From the NCBI GenBank assembly GCA_023428585.1, contig JAEYXG010000135.1, forward strand, positions 1 through 6,839: DNA of 6,839 nucleotides, in the 5' to 3' direction. How positions within the stretch are numbered: the stretch's first letter is position 1; each line of letters begins with the position of its first letter. The notes below the pieces were generated by a model, which had not been told where the DNA came from, ran no database searches, and was given only the letters and a program-made list of their open reading frames with translations. The stretch is from Bacteroidota bacterium (GTDB taxonomy: Bacteria; Bacteroidota; Bacteroidia; Bacteroidales; Lentimicrobiaceae). Below are positions 6,217 to 6,839 of this stretch, in pieces. Made by a program: the position numbers and the translations under genes.

Positions 6217-6839
6217 TTACTTAGCCATAAGCACTTTAACAGAATGAGCGCTTGAGTTTCCGTTTCTGTCGAGCACCTTTACCCTGCATACATACAGTCC
6301 GTTGCGCAATACAGCACCATTGTTCGACAAGCCATCCCATTTGACCTCATCAATGATATAACCGTCGGCAGTAATTTTGCCTGGATTGAGGATACGGACA
6401 AGGCCACCCTGTGAGTCATATATCTCTATTTCCACATTAAGTACCGCATCAAACAGGTTATGCTTAAAGCGGAAACTCACTTCACCTTTGGAAGGATTGG
6501 GGTAGGCGGTTACATCATCTATATCGAGCCGGATATCTCTTTTAACCACAAAACTGATAGATGATTCGGATGAGTTGTTGAAGACATCCCATGCTTTTAC
6601 CGTAACGGTATGTGGTCCATCATCAAGGTTGAAGAATTGATATCGTGCCAACCCTGACTTATAACTGTCGCGGTCGGCCACATAAAAGTCATTCAGGGGA
6701 GAAGAACCATAGCTATCACCGTCAATTATGGCCAGCAGGTCGTGACCTACGCCATTGCCAAGAGTATTTATGCCACTTTCATCATACAGATATACCAGCA
6801 ACTTGGGATTTTCACTGGTAAGATCCCCATCAATGAAGG
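6217..6839 (-). CDS. porU: PorU-like T9SS sortase, C-terminal part with type A sorting domain (runs off the right edge)
   Basis: The frame is open from the right edge to a TAA at 6217-6219, giving the last 206 residues; the true start lies outside the window. The fragment begins FIDGDLTSENP, followed by DESGINT (19-25), GNGVGHDL (27-34), LND.Y (48-52) and KAWDVFNNSS (81-90). This series is characteristic of the region after the gingipain-like peptidase C25 domain in PorU. Residues 112-206 form a T9SS type A C-terminal domain: YPNPSKGEVSF, a central IYDSQGG, KWDG and NGLYVCRVKV, ending in KVLMAK. PorU is the outer-membrane-surface sortase that removes such domains from T9SS cargo and attaches the cargo to A-LPS; its own domain is known to be retained. 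The catalytic Cys/His region is not in the window. Another C25-family T9SS protein is the main alternative. No porV follows downstream, although porU and porV are often neighbours. Confidence 0.85.
   Translation of the reverse strand, partial: FIDGDLTSENPKLLVYLYDESGINTLGNGVGHDLLAIIDGDSYGSSPLNDFYVADRDSYKSGLARYQFFNLDDGPHTVTVKAWDVFNNSSESSISFVVKRDIRLDIDDVTAYPNPSKGEVSFRFKHNLFDAVLNVEIEIYDSQGGLVRILNPGKITADGYIIDEVKWDGLSNNGAVLRNGLYVCRVKVLDRNGNSSAHSVKVLMAK

Overview
The window looks like a chromosomal segment of a Bacteroidota bacterium, most likely a Bacteroidales-type or related environmental lineage. Three things support this. The right edge carries the C-terminus of a PorU-like protein ending in a type IX secretion (T9SS) type A sorting domain, a Bacteroidota-specific system. 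Four exact copies of TATATTTG, matching the Bacteroidota -7 promoter element TAnnTTTG, sit 18-43 nt before start codons. Shine-Dalgarno sequences are mostly weak or absent. I see no rRNA, tRNA, CRISPR array, insertion sequence or phage gene.

Layout. At the left edge (1-460, minus) is the N-terminus of a membrane sensor with a 5TMR-LYT type domain; its output domain lies outside the window. A 239-bp spacer with divergent promoters separates it from a small plus-strand gene for a two-repeat DUF1508/YegP-like protein (700-1032). That gene ends in a strong intrinsic terminator whose hairpin covers the end of the next, convergent gene. From 4928 down to 1156 is a minus-strand three-gene set: a long-chain acyl-CoA synthetase-like adenylating enzyme, a FemAB/GNAT-fold acyltransferase-like protein, and a compact exosortase-family membrane protein with its Cys-Arg-His triad. 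The last two overlap by 8 bp (ATGAATAA), which implies translational coupling.

The stretch 4929-5658 holds a GC-rich 12-bp hairpin, an unexplained inverted repeat and a probable unrecognised 49-residue basic minus-strand protein (5231-5380) with its own promoter box. A plus-strand PlsC-like lysophospholipid acyltransferase (5659-6216) follows. It meets the convergent porU gene stop codon to stop codon with no intervening base.

How the genes may work together. The acyl-CoA ligase / FemAB-like / exosortase trio is the most interesting part. Exosortases cut and sort proteins with short C-terminal signals, and in proteobacterial XrtA/PEP-CTERM loci both a FemAB-like protein and an acyl-CoA ligase are recurrent neighbours. 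The same three functional classes here, in a Bacteroidota that also has PorU, suggest a second surface-sorting or envelope-modification route beside T9SS. That is inference: no exosortase substrate is visible in the window, and the ligase could be an ordinary fatty-acid activation enzyme.
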